Notes under the pieces: model-generated
What the model saw: the letters and a program-made list of their open reading frames with translations, nothing else
Database searches by the model: none
Told to the model about the DNA's origin: nothing
Source of the DNA: Euborellia annulipes
Lineage: Eukaryota; Arthropoda; Insecta; Dermaptera; Anisolabididae
DNA: 64,000 bases
Assembly (NCBI GenBank): GCA_023213315.1
Contig: JAKCPI010001635.1
Coordinates: 62,001-126,000, forward strand
Direction of reading: 5' to 3'
Shown here: positions 11,441-23,266 of the stretch, in pieces
How the letters are laid out: every line of letters begins with the position of its first letter
Numbering within the stretch: the first letter of the stretch is position 1
Made by a program: the position numbers and the translations under genes

Positions 11441-12306
11441 AAAAATCTGGTGTGACTGATCGCACAGCACACAACTTTCTCTTACCTTCGGTATTCGAAA
11501 GTTGTGTGACCAGATTTTAATGGTACATTTGAAATAGTATTTAAAAAATAATTGATTTTTGAATTTTAATCAAAATCGTTAGAGCGAATTTTGAGAAAAT
11601 CGGAAAAAAGTGAAAAAGTACATCAGTAAAGTATTAGTACTTTTTGGCCAATTTTGTTTACAAGCTTATTCAGAGGCGCCGGAACGAATTTGAATCAGGG
11701 AGGGACAAAAAATTTTTTTTAGAAAATTAAAAAAATGTAATATGTTCAAATAGTATAAAATAAAAACAAATCTACTTTAAAACTTTTAAAATTTTAAATA
11801 AAATCACAAATTAAAATTTAAAAAAATTTGCTAGTGATTTTATCAAAAATTTTTGGAAAAATTTGGAAAAAAATGAATTTCTTACTCTTTTAATATTTTT
11901 TTTAATTTAGAAGATTTTATTTTTCAAAAGTAAAAATATATCATTTTTAAAAATAAATGAAATAAAAGAAGACATATTGCCCTCCCTCTTCCCCCTCCTA
12001 AGGGATGCCGGGGGGGGGGGGGCAATGTACCCTTGCCCCCCCCAGTTCCGGCGCCTATGAGCTTATTTTAACTCTCCAGGGAGGTGTCTAACTTAAATAT
12101 AAAATTTCAGCTCAATTCCTTCATGCTTAAAATCGAACACAGACACGACAGACAGACAGACAGACCATGTCGCGAAAACCACTTTTTTGAAATGAGGGGA
12201 CGTCAAAACGTGTATATCCATCAAAATCTCGACATCGAATTTTTTGACATGAATCCAATACTTTCTCTCTATATATATTAACATATAGAGGTAAGAGAAA
12301 GTAAAA
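11441..12306 (+). mobile_element. Family A element split by a hAT insertion
   Basis: Starts AAAAATCTGGTGTGACTGAT with the long hairpin, though the middle of A (the block with CAACCATTTCTCC) is deleted. It is interrupted at AAGCTTATT by the 389-bp element at 11671-12059 and resumes with the GGGAGGTGTCTAACTTAAAT block. It ends in the second hairpin and AGAGAAAGTAAAAA. The order of events is clear: A first, then the hAT. Confidence 0.9.
11671..12059. mobile_element. Non-autonomous hAT nested in family A
   Basis: The inverted ends are CAGAGGCGCCGGAAC at 11671 and GTTCCGGCGCCTATG ending at 12059. A perfect 8-bp target duplication AGCTTATT lies at 11663-11670 and 12060-12067, and one copy is part of the interrupted A sequence. 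A G-rich start and long G and C runs near 12010-12045 are typical of the C-rich hATs in this window. The interior is A/T-rich and non-coding. Confidence 0.92.
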
Positions 12307-12379
12307 ACACTATAGCTATGAGTATATTAGGAATAATTATTGTCTTGAAGAGAGGAGTGAAAAACCGTCCTCTCTAACT

Positions 12380-12655
12380 GGGCATCTTTAAGTAGTGGGC
12401 CGCGGCCCTCTAGGGGGTCATGGATTACCCACAGGGGGGCCGCGAAGAGTCCCAAATGTAACAACTCGCTCATTAATCAAAACAATAACCGTGTTTTTTT
12501 TTACGCTTTTACTAAATGCATGCATTGACTAGTAAGCGTATACGAAATTCAAAATTACAAATTGTTTTTTAACCAATCTGAATTAATAAAAAAAATAGGG
12601 GGGCTGTGAGACATTGAATAGGGGTCCGCGACTTCAAAAAGTTTAAGAAGTACTG
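12380..12655. mobile_element. hAT-like element with GGGCCGCGG block
   Basis: The left end GGGCATCTTTAAG and right end CTTTAAG-like GTTTAAGAAGTACTG are imperfectly inverted. The flanks CTCTAACT and CTCTAAAA agree at six of eight bases. Inside is AGTAGTGGGCCGCGGCCC, shared inverted with 51728-52094. Such ends with GTGGGCC are common in non-autonomous hATs. Age and divergence make the edges approximate. Confidence 0.6.
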
Positions 12656-12699
12656 CTCTAAAAGAGTTGTTAATAAAAGTATTTTAGATTTTTCAATTA

Positions 12700-13845
12700 A
12701 AATATTTTTATAAATCGATTTAGAAAGGACAAAGGGGAATTAATATAAAGGAACACAAACAATTGAAGTCAATTTTTGTAATTTAGAAAATATTTTATAT
12801 GTTAAACGGGGAAACCAATACTAATCCTATTCGGTGCAATGAAATGGCGTCTAAACTCTCTTCATAAATAATTCAATTTTAAATAAATATTGTTATAAGT
12901 TGGTTTCGAATAGACAAAGAGAAATTAATAAAGAAGAATAGAAACAAGTGACGTCATATGAATAGGCAGAAGAGAATTTGTTTGAAAATTTTATAGATTT
13001 TTTATATATGATAAATAAACGGGGAGACATATACAAGTCATATACGGCACAATGAAATAACGTCTTCATAAATAATTAAATTTCAAATAAATATTGTTAT
13101 AAGTTGGTTTCGAAGGGACAAAGAGAAAATGAAATTTGGTATATACCTCTCTTACAGTAAAAGTGTAGATTTCTATTAACTTTTTGTTTCACAAATTCAT
13201 TTGTTTATATTTACATGTTTTTTAATGACATCTGTATGATTTTGTTTTGATTTTTTTCAAAATTAACGAAAAATGGCTTTTTCTGCGTTGATTATTTCAA
13301 AATCTATTCAGTTTTCGAAAAAATGTCAAAAAATAAAAACTTTTTAAAATAGAGTAATTTATCATAATATGACAAAAAAATTGTTAATTTCAAAATTTTT
13401 GAAAAAACTTTTTAGGTAAAGTACTACTTCTAAGTGACGAATTTACTCCAAAAGTTGATAGAAATCTTCAATTTTAGTGAGAAGTATATACCAAATTTGA
13501 TTCATCTGGCTGCTTGCTTTTTTAGCAATCGTGTTCACACACACACACACACAGACATACGCACGGACACACAAACATAATGCCCAAAATGGATTTTTTG
13601 GACTTAGGGAGGTCTAAAACATGGAGAATCATCAAAATCTCGAAGTCGAATTTTTTGACGATTACAATACTTTCACTTTATATAGGCCTACTATAGGAGA
13701 AAGTAAAAAGGGATAGACGTTATTTAAATAGGCAGAAGATTTGAAGTTTGAAAATTTTATAGATTGATAAATAAACGGGTAGACATATACGGCGCAATGA
13801 AATAACGTCTAAGCTATCTACATAAATAATTAAATTTCAAGACAG
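12700..13845 (+). repeat. Tandem repeat, about 185-204 bp unit, interrupted by A2
   Basis: Three diverged units share GACAAAGAGAAATTAAT-like sequence, a TAGGCAGAAG word, ATAAATAAACGGGGAGACA, CAATGAAATAACGTCT and TTCATAAATAATT. The word TTGTTATAAGTTGGTTTCGA recurs at about 12891 and 13095. The third unit is split by the A2 element and resumes at about 13712 (GGGATAGACGTTATTTAAAT). Non-coding. Confidence 0.75.
13129..13709 (+). mobile_element. Family A2 element (diverged relative of A)
   Basis: Same architecture as family A but mostly different sequence. The first hairpin pairs AATTTGGTATATACCTC with the later GTATATACCAAATT. Then come a CA-rich tract and CCCAAAATGGATTTTTTGG, the ATCAAAATCTCGAAGTCGAA block, and a terminal hairpin centred on AGGCCTA ending GAGAAAGTAAAAA. 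It sits inside the third unit of a tandem repeat. It shows that A belongs to a larger group sharing only its end. Confidence 0.75.
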
Positions 13846-13973
13846 TTTAAAGAAATTTTAAATTATCTTTAATTATAATCAAAATTGTTAATGCGTTTTT
13901 AGTCTCGTTTTTTGTTCAATTCAATCAATCGAATCCCGGATAAGAAAGTGATTAAGAGATTTCCAAATCATAA

Positions 13974-14290
13974 ATGTTCATCAAGATCCCTCACCGGGGT
14001 TGGCGGAAATGCGTAACGACGCCCCAGAGCCCATCTATTTCGTGGCCACCCCCTGGGGGTGGTTTCGGTGGTTCTGGTGGTGAAGGGGTTGTCGGCTACC
14101 GGGGGTGGGTGCTTCTTATCAACCCAGTATTCCATTATTCAGACCGTGTTTCCCAGAGATTCAATAAAGCCATGGCGATGGCGTCCTCGCCTCCATTTTC
14201 CTTGAATCATCACAGAAAAAGAGTGCACTGGACCGACCATTGGATCAATGGAATCAATTACAAATAATAATAATAATAATAATAAACAGA
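13974..14290 (+). other. GC-rich segment ending in (TAA)n; possible non-LTR 3' end
   Basis: Markedly richer in GC than its surroundings and open in one plus-strand frame for about 97 codons. The frame is rich in Gly, Pro and Ser with no domain I recognise. It ends in seven TAA units after CAATTACAAA. A (TAA)n tail is typical of some non-LTR retrotransposons, so a truncated LINE 3' end is possible. An exon cannot be excluded. No second copy is present here. Confidence 0.3.
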
Positions 14291-14807
14291 CCACGGTATT
14301 ACTTTTGTTTAAATTCAAAAAAAAAAAAAAAATTTAAATAAATAATGTAAATCCTAAAGTCAATCCTCTAATTTCTATGTAGAATTGAATTATGTATGTG
14401 TCTGAAGAAAATTATATTTTTTTTAAATAAGAATTATTTGACCTGTTCAAACAGGATATCTACGAAAGAACAATATAGTAATAAATTAATCTGGCCACAA
14501 GTTAGTACCAAAAGGTAACAGTATGTTCTATTATGACTAATTAGAAGAAATAAAAATTTACCTTTTACATAAAAGGAGAGGATTACGAGCTTTACAAATG
14601 AATAGAAAACTGGCATAGCCATAATTCATTGGGATATATTAAGAAATTTTATTTATTTACAAATCCTAACAAAGAAGGAAAAATCGGGGTGGAGGAAGAA
14701 GTGATTTCATTTAATAAAATCACTTTCAAGGTTTAATATGGAGATGAATAAATCATTCATTTTTTTTAATTATGTAAATTTTAAAATTATTTTTAATAAA
14801 ACCCGAG
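14291..14807. other. AT-rich DNA, nothing recognised
   Basis: No coding or repeat signal beyond A/T runs. Confidence 0.5.
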
Positions 14808-15032
14808 AAAAAATGATCGAGGGATCCACACGCCCGCAGCAGGTCTGCATAATGAACCTTTAGGGACACGCAGGGATATACACGCCCACCCCCCCACCAG
14901 GGACATACACAATAGATCGAAAGTGACCAGAAGAAAAATGTGTGTCCCTGGTGTGAACGTGTGTATCCCTATGTGTCCCTCAAGGTTCAGTATGCAGACC
15001 TGCTGCGGGCGTGTGGATCCCTGATCATTTTT
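14808..15032. mobile_element. Hairpin (foldback) MITE with about 95-bp arms
   Basis: The left arm begins AAAATGATC then AGGGATCCACACGCCCGCAG and is matched by the inverted right arm ending CTGATCATTTTT. The arms agree for about 95 bp, including CAGGTCTGCATA, GGGACACGCAGGGAT and the inner CCAGGGACA. The spacer is only about 30 bp, so a transcript would form a long near-perfect hairpin. No transposase. Open frames on both strands are mirror readings of the palindrome. Confidence 0.85.
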
Positions 15033-15846
15033 AATCATTTTTATACGGGAAGAAAAGAACAACGAAAAAAAAAGGTGGCAACTTTAGAAAAAGAAGGAGC
15101 AAATAGCCTCCACCAAATCATGTTCTAAGACCCCAAATGCTTTTTGTTTTTATCAATACTGGGTTGTAAAAGGACCAGCTAGCATTTGCTTGCTCGAAGG
15201 TAGGCATCCCAAATAGCAAACAGCTTAAGAGATTTTTTATTAATTATTTCTCAGCTGTATATCAAAATCCAAAAAGAAGTTGGTCATTTGCCTATCTTAC
15301 AACAATCAAACACTAATTTCTGTGTTTGTTTTTAGAAATAAATATGTTTACATAGTAGGTTTTAGAATAAAACGTTTGCAGAAATGCAAAATATAAATAA
15401 ATATTCTTGACCCCGTCTTAAAAAAAAAAAAAAGATCTTCACAGCATCATTGAGCGAGAGTTAGGCTAGGTTTAAGATGTTTGTCGTCTTCGAAATTATT
15501 AAATGAGTAGCCCGCAAGATCTCTGAAGCAATGTCAAGCACTGCGGAAACTCGGTTGGGTGGCCACGATAAAAACAGAATGTGGAACGTCCCTCGGTTGC
15601 CATTTATACAAATAATTAAATTAATATTAATTAATTAAAAGAGAATTAAGAGACAATTTAAAGGTATATAAAAAAGGTGAATGGAAATTTCAGAAAGAAA
15701 AAAGTAGTAGGCCTATAAGTATTTAATTTCTTTATAGATTTTATACCACGGTTAACGTTTCGGTTCCGAGGTTTAGGACATCAATATTCGATAAGACTGC
15801 GTCATATAGGCATTTACCCAAACCAAAAAGGACATCCATTCAATCA
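15033..15846. other. Mostly AT-rich DNA, nothing certain
   Basis: A slightly GC-richer patch at about 15470-15600 has no long open frame or matching copy elsewhere. No feature is called. Confidence 0.45.
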
Positions 15847-16465
15847 TTTTTACTTTCTCTTACCTCTATATATGTTAATATATATAGAGAGAAAGTATTG
15901 GTTTCATGTCAAAAATTCGATGTCGAGATTTTGATGGATATACACGTTTTGAGGTCTCCTGAATCCAAAAAAGTGGTTTTCGCTACATGATCTGTCTGTG
16001 GGTGGGTAGGTTTGTGTGTGTATAATTTTAAGCATGAAGGAATTGAGCTAGGAGGTTGAAATTTTATATTTAAGTTAGGTATCCCCCTGGAGCGTGAAAA
16101 TAAGCTTTTAATCAAAATCGGCCAAAAAGTACTAGTACTTTACTGATGTAGTTTTTCAGTTTTTTTTTTTTTTTTTTTGATTTTCTCAAAATTCAAAAGA
16201 TATTTTTTTTTTTAAATTCATAAATCAATTATTTTTTAGATGCTTTTTAAAATGTATATTCTCATTTTGCCATTGAAATCTAACAAACTTATGGTAACAA
16301 AATATAAATATTTTCCCATACTTATAAATTTTACATCTGAATTCTAATATATCGGCGGAAACTAAATATATGTCGACACAAAAAATCTGGTGTGACAAGC
16401 ACAGAACACAACTTTCGATTACCGAAGGTAAGAGAAAGTTGCGTGCTGTCACACCAGATTTTTTA
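15847..16465 (-). mobile_element. Family A element, near-complete
   Basis: Opens TTTTTACTTTCTCTTACC, then the AT hairpin, the TGATCTGTCTGTGGGTGGG tract and AGTACTAGTACTTTACTGAT. The block with GGTTGCCATGG is partly deleted (about 16285-16295). The long hairpin follows and it closes with GTCACACCAGATTTTTT. One hairpin arm has lost a few bases (GCGTGCTGTCACACC). Confidence 0.9.
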
Positions 16466-18726
16466 ATTTGCGTATATTCCTAATATCAAAGCTTTTATGG
16501 CAGCTCTGATGTTGGTCCAAACTTCAAGACTGAAACATTAGCCATGAATTAAAATCAACTTGAAATTGATTAGAAATATTTTAGAATAATATTATTCTAA
16601 TATTAATATACTGGCTTATTATAGCTAAAAAAAAAATAGATAAAATATTTGCTTTAACATTATCTAATGATAATAGAAATGTTTCTATTATTATAGAAAA
16701 TTAATTACTTTTTTTTTAATATGACTGATAAATTAATAAATTAAAATATCCGCCTCCACAGCCCCACGACCCTACGAAAAAAAAAAAATTAAAAGCGAAA
16801 CAAGAGCATAAATTGTATGGATGTATTATCACAAGGTTTTTCACCCCTTTGGGAAGGGATGCCATCCCTGATGCATTGACTGCGTCGTTTTGAATGTTTA
16901 ATGCTAATGGAGTTAGAGCATTTCGATGGGGCGATAGGCGAAAAATCAGTAATTTTTCACACGTTAGCCAGACTGGCTGGTCGTTATTTATTTACACGTT
17001 TTCACCCCACCACTCTCTAATGGGTCCCACCCCCACACATACATATATACATACACTCTCTCTTTTTAAATGGGTCCACCATAAATTGAAATTACCAGTC
17101 GATTTAATTGAATTTTCAAAAGATACTAATGAGTAGGTTAAATAAATAATAGGTCGCCACTCAGGATAGGTTCTCTCACTTTCAGTATTGATCCCGATTA
17201 TCCTCTAATTTGGTATTCAATGGCGAATTTACTGGATCAAAGTCAACTAGCAGGGCATAATATAGTAGCCATGTGCATTTGGGTCCAATGCAATATGTAT
17301 CAGCTCTGATGCATGTTTCGGAGGAAATGCATTTGATTCATTTAGGTTTGACGATTAATCACTAGCAAACGTTAGTGACAAATTAATTATTAAAATCATT
17401 ACTCCGATCTTTGTTTTTGTTTTTCAAATAAATAAATATCCAAAAGACGTGCTAATAGAATGCAACTTGAGGATATAATAATTTGCTATTTATTTTTTAT
17501 TTTGTAGGGTTGTCGTGATCAGTGGCCACGAAAAGAGCCCTACGTGTCGCTGCTCTTGTCCCTTTGTTTGCGTACAATCCTGTAATTAAGCCACAAATAG
17601 GGCTGATTCTCAACGAGAAATAAGCCCTTCGTTTATGAAAAAAAAAACATTTTTTTTTTTTAATAAAAAAATAAATAACAGTTGCATTCACTTAATAATA
17701 GGACATTTAAAAAACTTAATTCTAATTAAAATTTTACTTTATAAACGAAAAAAAATATTTAGTAAATAGTAGGTTACATTATAAACAAGAGAAAAGGCGC
17801 AATTCAATTATCAGTATATTCTTCATATGGTAGAAATAATCTAATCTAATTCACCCCTAAATAGAACACTTTTTTCCTCCATAGATTGTCCCCTTAAAGA
17901 AACTTCTCCGAGATCTCTTACATAAAAAAACTAAAAGCACAGAACTGCTTAAGTTCTTATCAAAAAACACAGAAAACGTAAACTATTGGAAAGCAAGTAA
18001 GACTTAAGTGATTTTTCTTTTGAATTTCATCAATCGGAAATAATAAAAGAAAAATATATTCACCAACGACCGAATGGTAACGTTTTGACGACACAACGTC
18101 TTACAACGCATATGTCTATAGTGGCCAGGCAGGGAGGCATGCACGAAAAAGTTTGGCGGTTTGAATAACTCTTCTGACTTAAGAGGTATAATTATGTTGA
18201 ATATACGGTTAGAAAGGATGGTTTTTCAGCTAAAGATTTCACCATTTAGTTTTTCCTATCACTTCATTTTACTGCGCTGCGGTAAAAAATGAAATAGTGA
18301 TTTAATCAAATTATCCAAGAGCTTAAAGTTAATAGATATCAAGTCAGTTTTAGAGAAAGTTAAAAAAGTAGATAGAGTTAGGATAGAAGATATATACCAT
18401 CTTGAAAATTTTATTTATACCAGGTAATGGATATAAAATTATTTAAATCGTTTAAGAAGCAAATTAATAGGCCTGTTTCAAAAACAATGGTTAAACTAAA
18501 TGGTTTTGGAAAACCGCTAAAATATAAATATAGTAAAAGGTAAAAAGCAGGGTTTATATGTAAATAAAAAATTGTCAACAATCGAAAAACTCTAGAGTAA
18601 ATGAATAGTTCAAATGAACCTCTCTATTGGCATATAAACAATGCAATAGCTTTTTATAATGTCCTTATCTGTTTAAACAAATGATAATTAATGTCCTCTA
18701 ATTAGAAAAGAATATAAATGAAGATC
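16466..18726. other. AT-rich DNA with one repeated fragment
   Basis: No supported exon. The only repeat seen is at 17575-17640. Open frames near 16894-17136 and 17497-17691 lack motifs. Short simple repeats occur (CTCTCTCT near 17055). Confidence 0.5.
17575..17640 (+). repeat. Repeat J fragment
   Basis: ATTAAGCCACAAAT and TTCTCAACGAGAAATAA recur in inverted orientation at 19420-19490, with matching spacing. About 60 bp is shared, probably an ancient repeat. Class unknown. Confidence 0.5.
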
Positions 18727-19342
18727 TTTTTTTACTTTCTCTTACCTCTCTATATGTTAATATTAATATATAGACCAGGGGCGTATTTAGGGGGGGCCGA
18801 GGGGCCCCCCCCCCCGAAATTTCCCAAACACATATACGTATATAGGGATATACAGACATCAGCGCAACAAATTTTTCCGCAGGATGGACAACTTTGGTTC
18901 CGCAATAGAAAAAAATGTTCCTCAAAAAATTTCGTGTGAAAAAAAGTATAGTTTCTTAAAAAAAAAATTTTCCTCAGAAAAATTTTTGAGTTCGGCCCCC
19001 CCCCCCGAAAAAAATTTCTATATACGCCCCTGATATAGACTATAGAGAGAAAGAATTGGATTTATGTCAAAAATTCGATGTCAAGATTTTGATGGATATA
19101 CACGTTTTGAGGTCCCCTGAATGCAAAAAAGTTGTTTTCTCGACATGGTCTGACTGTTTCTGTTCGATTTTAAGCTACGAAGTTGAAATTTTATATTTAA
19201 AATAGAAAATGGACTTACACCACTCTCGAAATAAACGGTCCATATGTCGACACAAGGTGTGACAAGCACAGTACACAACTTTTTCTTGCCTAAGGGTAAG
19301 AAAAAGTTGTGTGCTGTGCGATCAGTCAAATCAGATTTTTTA
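18727..19342 (-). mobile_element. Family A element with nested hAT
   Basis: Opens TTTTTACTTTCTCTTACCTC and enters its AT hairpin, which is split by the 257-bp hAT at 18776-19032. It resumes with AGAGAGAAAGAATTGG and the GATTTTGATGGATATACACG block. The middle of A, including the AGTACTAGTACTT block, is missing. It ends with a shortened long hairpin and ATCAGATTTTT. Confidence 0.88.
18776..19032 (+). mobile_element. Non-autonomous hAT nested in family A hairpin
   Basis: Begins CAGGGGCGTATTTAG and ends TATATACGCCCCTG. A perfect 8-bp duplication ATATAGAC lies at 18768-18775 and 19033-19040. C and G homopolymers sit about 20 bp inside each end. It shares CCGCAGGATGGACAACTTTG and the AAATTTCCCAAACACATATA block with the inverted copy at 43976-44249. 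No transposase. Confidence 0.92.
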
Positions 19343-19419
19343 TTTTATCCGTTGGTCAAAGACCATCCCTTAAAGATCTTATTTATATCTATTTTATTCT
19401 TGCTATTTAATAAAAAAAT

Positions 19420-19490
19420 CCCTGTTTTTTCCATGAACAGGGGGATTATTTTCTCGTTGAGAATATATCCATTTGTGGCTTAATTCCAAA
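19420..19490 (-). repeat. Repeat J fragment
   Basis: Inverted partner of 17575-17640, with TCTCGTTGAGAA and ATTTGTGGCTTAAT in matching order. Seen only as a pair; the element of origin is unknown. Confidence 0.5.
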
Positions 19491-21379
19491 GGTTTAAGCA
19501 AATAAAAGGACAAACACGAAGGGCTGTCTGGTTGTTTTTTTTTTTAATAGAAACAGGTAGTAATTTTAATTCTTTGTATTATACTTGAATATATAATTTA
19601 TCCTTATTAATTTGATAATTTCAATATATTGAGAGGATTATTGATTAAAATCCCTGGATCAAAATGAAGGCAGAAAAGAGAAAAAAGTATTTTTAATTAT
19701 TGTCATTTTTACTTTCTCGTTTAAGTTCAGAAGATTTATTTTTATAGTTCTTTTTTGTGTATTATTTTATTAATTAACGATCAAAAATGAAGTAATTTAA
19801 TTACTTGATAGGTCCTTGAAATCGGATTTCAACAAAAATATGCATAAATTAATTCAACGTAAAAATAAGGAGATTAAAATAGAAATTGTAATATCGATAG
19901 GATAAAAAATATTTTATAACCGTGGTATAAGATGAGAAAAATCATTTTATAGAGATAATTAAAACCCAAAAAATTATAAATTTTCTTCAAAGAACAAAAA
20001 AACGAAGAAAGATAATTGTCTGATGAAGACAAAAGAAAAAAAAATCGAAACGTTGATTGAAATTATTTTTTTAAATTTTTTGTATTGAATATAATAATAA
20101 TTTAGAATATTATTATTTTTCTTAGTATACCTATTATTAAAGTAAAAAAAAAGTAGTCAATACAACATAAGAGTTTTCATAACATTAAAGTGAATTAACC
20201 ACTTAATAATATTTATTAATTCAAAATTATCGCAAATTATTGGTTTTGTGGATAGGAATATTTAATATGAGAGACGATTAATTTTAATTTTTAGGTAGGA
20301 AGATTTAAATGAATATAATTTATTCTCTCTTTCTGACTGAAAAAAAATACAAAATTACCCCCAGTAGGTTAAAAATGGCGATGGATATTCTTGTGGTTTA
20401 TGAGGCGTGGTGGATTCATTAAAAAATTATCTCTTCTCATGGGAAAATTCGCCCTCCTATTGTTTTTTCAAGAGATGAACCCCCCCCCCCCCCAGCTTTT
20501 TTTATTATTTTGTTTTGTTTTTTTCTTTAAATCAGACAGGTTTTCAGTCTCTCTGAAACACGAGTTGGTTAATTGCTCTTAAAACTTCTTTTTTTTTTAT
20601 TTTTTCTGAAGATATTATTATATTTTAACATTGTCCTAAGAATTAAAAGCGGGTTTAATAAAGGCATAAATTAAGTCTCAATAGAGGCATGGCCTACTTG
20701 AAGAAAAAAATACCTTATTATACTTTTTAATTTAATTTTTTTTTTTCATCTTCTCTCCCCTCTCTTAATAAATGAAATGAAAGGCTGATAAATTTCATCT
20801 CGATTATGGAGATTAAATTATATAAATTATATTAATAGAGAAAAATTAAAAGGTGTTTGTAATAAAGTATTATAAACAGGAAATAGAGAATTCTATATTT
20901 GGATTTAAGTCAAGTAAAAGTTACATTTTGGCATAACGAGAAGTCCTGACTTGTAATATATCACTTTTATTCTTTGGATACTAAAATAAGGTGCTATAAA
21001 AGGGCTGGTCAGTTTTCGTAACAGAAATAGTATAAAAATACTTGCCTATAGGAAAAAATATAGTTTCATAATTTATTAAAAAAAAGTTTTCTAGGTGTTA
21101 AGCGCAAGTCAATAGGTAAAATGAAATTTAGAGAATTGTGAAAATCGCAAAGAGAGAAGGCGGGCAGCCAGTAATAAATGTTTATAAATAATATAATTCA
21201 ATAATATTCATAATAAATATTCAATGACGATTCGGAAAAATTTCGCTCTCATATTCAGACCCTATGGTCATTAAAATTTATTTAATATCAATATCTATAT
21301 CATTTAAATGATTAAAACTAATCAATAACTTACGAGAAATTATCAATGTATCAGTAAAAAATTAGCGATCCATAGAAAA
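19491..21379. other. AT-rich DNA with one hammerhead-like core
   Basis: Nothing coding is supported. CTGATGA at 20020-20026 followed by ATCGAAACG (GAAA at 20047-20050) has the order of a hammerhead core, but its stem II does not pair well. A C run lies near 20479-20492. Confidence 0.45.
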
Positions 21380-21651
21380 GTACCATCTATTGCAATAGTA
21401 TTAAGACTAAAGTCAGGTAGTTAGGCAGCCCAAATGGCAGCTTGTCTGTATGATAAATACCTTTTTCAAACAGCAATAGACCCTTTTTAACAAAAGAATA
21501 ACCATACACATTATCTTTTTAATATTAATTTCAAGATAAATCAAAATAAAAATTATCTCAATGTTTTAATCAGAAAAAAGTTTAGTGGGTGTGTGCCATT
21601 TGGGCTGCCTAACTACCGGACTTTACTCAATACTATTGCAATAGATGGTAC
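21380..21651. mobile_element. Foldback element K, about 70-bp arms
   Basis: The left arm runs TACCATCTATTGCAATAGTA and then GGTAGTTAGGCAGCCCAAAT. The right arm is its inverse, ATTTGGGCTGCCTAACTACC then ACTATTGCAATAGATGGTA. The AT-rich centre is non-coding. The words AAAAATTAGCGATCC and AAAAATAGCGATTC flank it as an imperfect direct repeat, possibly a target duplication. Confidence 0.75.
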
Positions 21652-21806
21652 AAATACATTTGTATATAAAAAATAGCGATTCATTTGGAACATCAAGTGT
21701 CGGTTCCTGATTAATATTAAATAAATTTTAATGTCCGTGGGTCTTGAGAGGGAAATTTAAATCTTTTAAATTTTGATTTTCCACTTATTTATTAATATAT
21801 ATATTG

Positions 21807-22005
21807 TACAGTGAGAGACAATATTAAGTCCCACCCATGAGTATTCTACTTGTGATTATTTCATTGTTTAAAAAAAAATATGTATTTTTTAATGGAAACT
21901 TTCATGGTTCAAACCAATAAAGATTTTCATTTTCTTTTATAAAAACAATGAAATAATCACAAGTAGAAAACGCATGGCTGGGACTTAATATTGTCCCTCA
22001 CTGTA
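21807..22005. mobile_element. TA-flanked foldback MITE, family E
   Basis: Terminal inverted repeat CAGTGAGAGACAATATTAAG at 21809, inverted at the right as TATTGTCCCTCACTG ending at 22003. TA sits on both sides, as in Tc1/mariner-group insertions. The arms continue inward through CTACTTGTGATTATTTCATT, making most of the element a palindrome around a loop with CATGGTTCAAACC. Copies or relatives lie at 23574-23784, 23317-23487, 39388-39760 and, sharing only the ends, 61920-62738. Confidence 0.9.
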
Positions 22006-22379
22006 CAAGGTATTATATTTTCAGTATTCCATCTATTTCTTTAAAAAAATTATCAAGGCAAAACATTCCATAATCGTTTAAATTAAATAATTCAGTACAA
22101 AAAAACATTTCAAAATGGTGATATATAAATTGTGAAGCCTTTTATTTTTGCTGGCTGCCTCCTCACCAATTATAAATTATAATAATTTTATCAAGAATGT
22201 TGTTAGTGACTTTGAGAATGGATTCTTCTCTAGAGAAAGAACTGATATAAAAGATATGACTAAATTTTGGTACGAATAGTAACTAGCCCCACTATCACAA
22301 CAAAGACAATGGTGTTTTCTTTCGAAGAAAGAAAAAAGAAGCTGCATTAGAGCCGAAGGCAGCCATTAGATAGATGACT

Positions 22380-22740
22380 CTAAGTCCACACATATAATGT
22401 GTGTGTGTAGGTGACGTCATTTGTAGGGTGGGAGAATGAGGAGAGAGAGAGAGAGAGAGGAGAGCAGGTCTCAAAAGCTTTGGAGGGTCGCACCAACAAG
22501 AGACCCGCATGGCCTCCCTTTAATACGACCCTCGACAGTATCCAAGGGACTGGTTCAGTTGGGTTGAGGGTCCTGAAGGTTGGGGATGGAAGAGAGTTTG
22601 GCCTTTTTAATAAACCAAAAGCTAACAAGTACATCCATTTTACAGCCTTGAATTTTAAAATAAAGTGTAGCAAAATTTATGCAATTACCGCCTACTTAAA
22701 TCTTTTAAGATTGCAGAGAATTTTTTTTTTTTAGAATTAA
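22380..22740. other. GC-richer segment with (GA)n, unrecognised
   Basis: Contains GAGAGAGAGAGAGAG at about 22441-22460 and is open on both strands for about 100 codons, an effect of composition. No domain, tRNA box or second copy was seen. It may be an old retroelement or an untranslated exon. Confidence 0.25.
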
Positions 22741-23266
22741 TTAATTTTAAAAATAGAGAGATTTTCGTATTATTCTGAATTTAAAAAATCTGGTGTGACT
22801 GGTCGGACAGTACATAACTTTCGTTTACCCTGGGTAATCTGTTCTTGTCACACCAGATTTGTAGACAAATATTTAGTTTCCGACAGTACGGTACATTTGA
22901 ATTCAAGACGTAAAATTTATAAATATACGAGAGTATTTATATTTTGTTACCATGGCAACTATTTCTCCTATTTTTTTCCTATGAAGTACAAGAGTAAAGT
23001 GGGCTTCATAAGATTTCAAGGGCAAAAATGATAATATACATTTTAAAGAGCATCTATAAAATAATTCATTTTTGAATTTTAATAAAAAAAAAAAAAAAAA
23101 ATAGTTGGAGCGAATTTTGAGAAAATCGAAAAAAACTGAAAAAGTACTTCAGTAAATTACTAGTACTATTTGACCGATTTTGTTAAAAAGCTTCGTGTTA
23201 CGTCCCAGGGGAGTATCTAACTTAAATATAAAATTTTAGCCTCGTTATCTTTTCGTTCTTAAGATA

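Noticed and set aside
22411..22734. 107-codon plus-strand frame
   Set aside because: It starts in a (GA)n run, the opposite strand is equally open, and no domain or splice signal is present.
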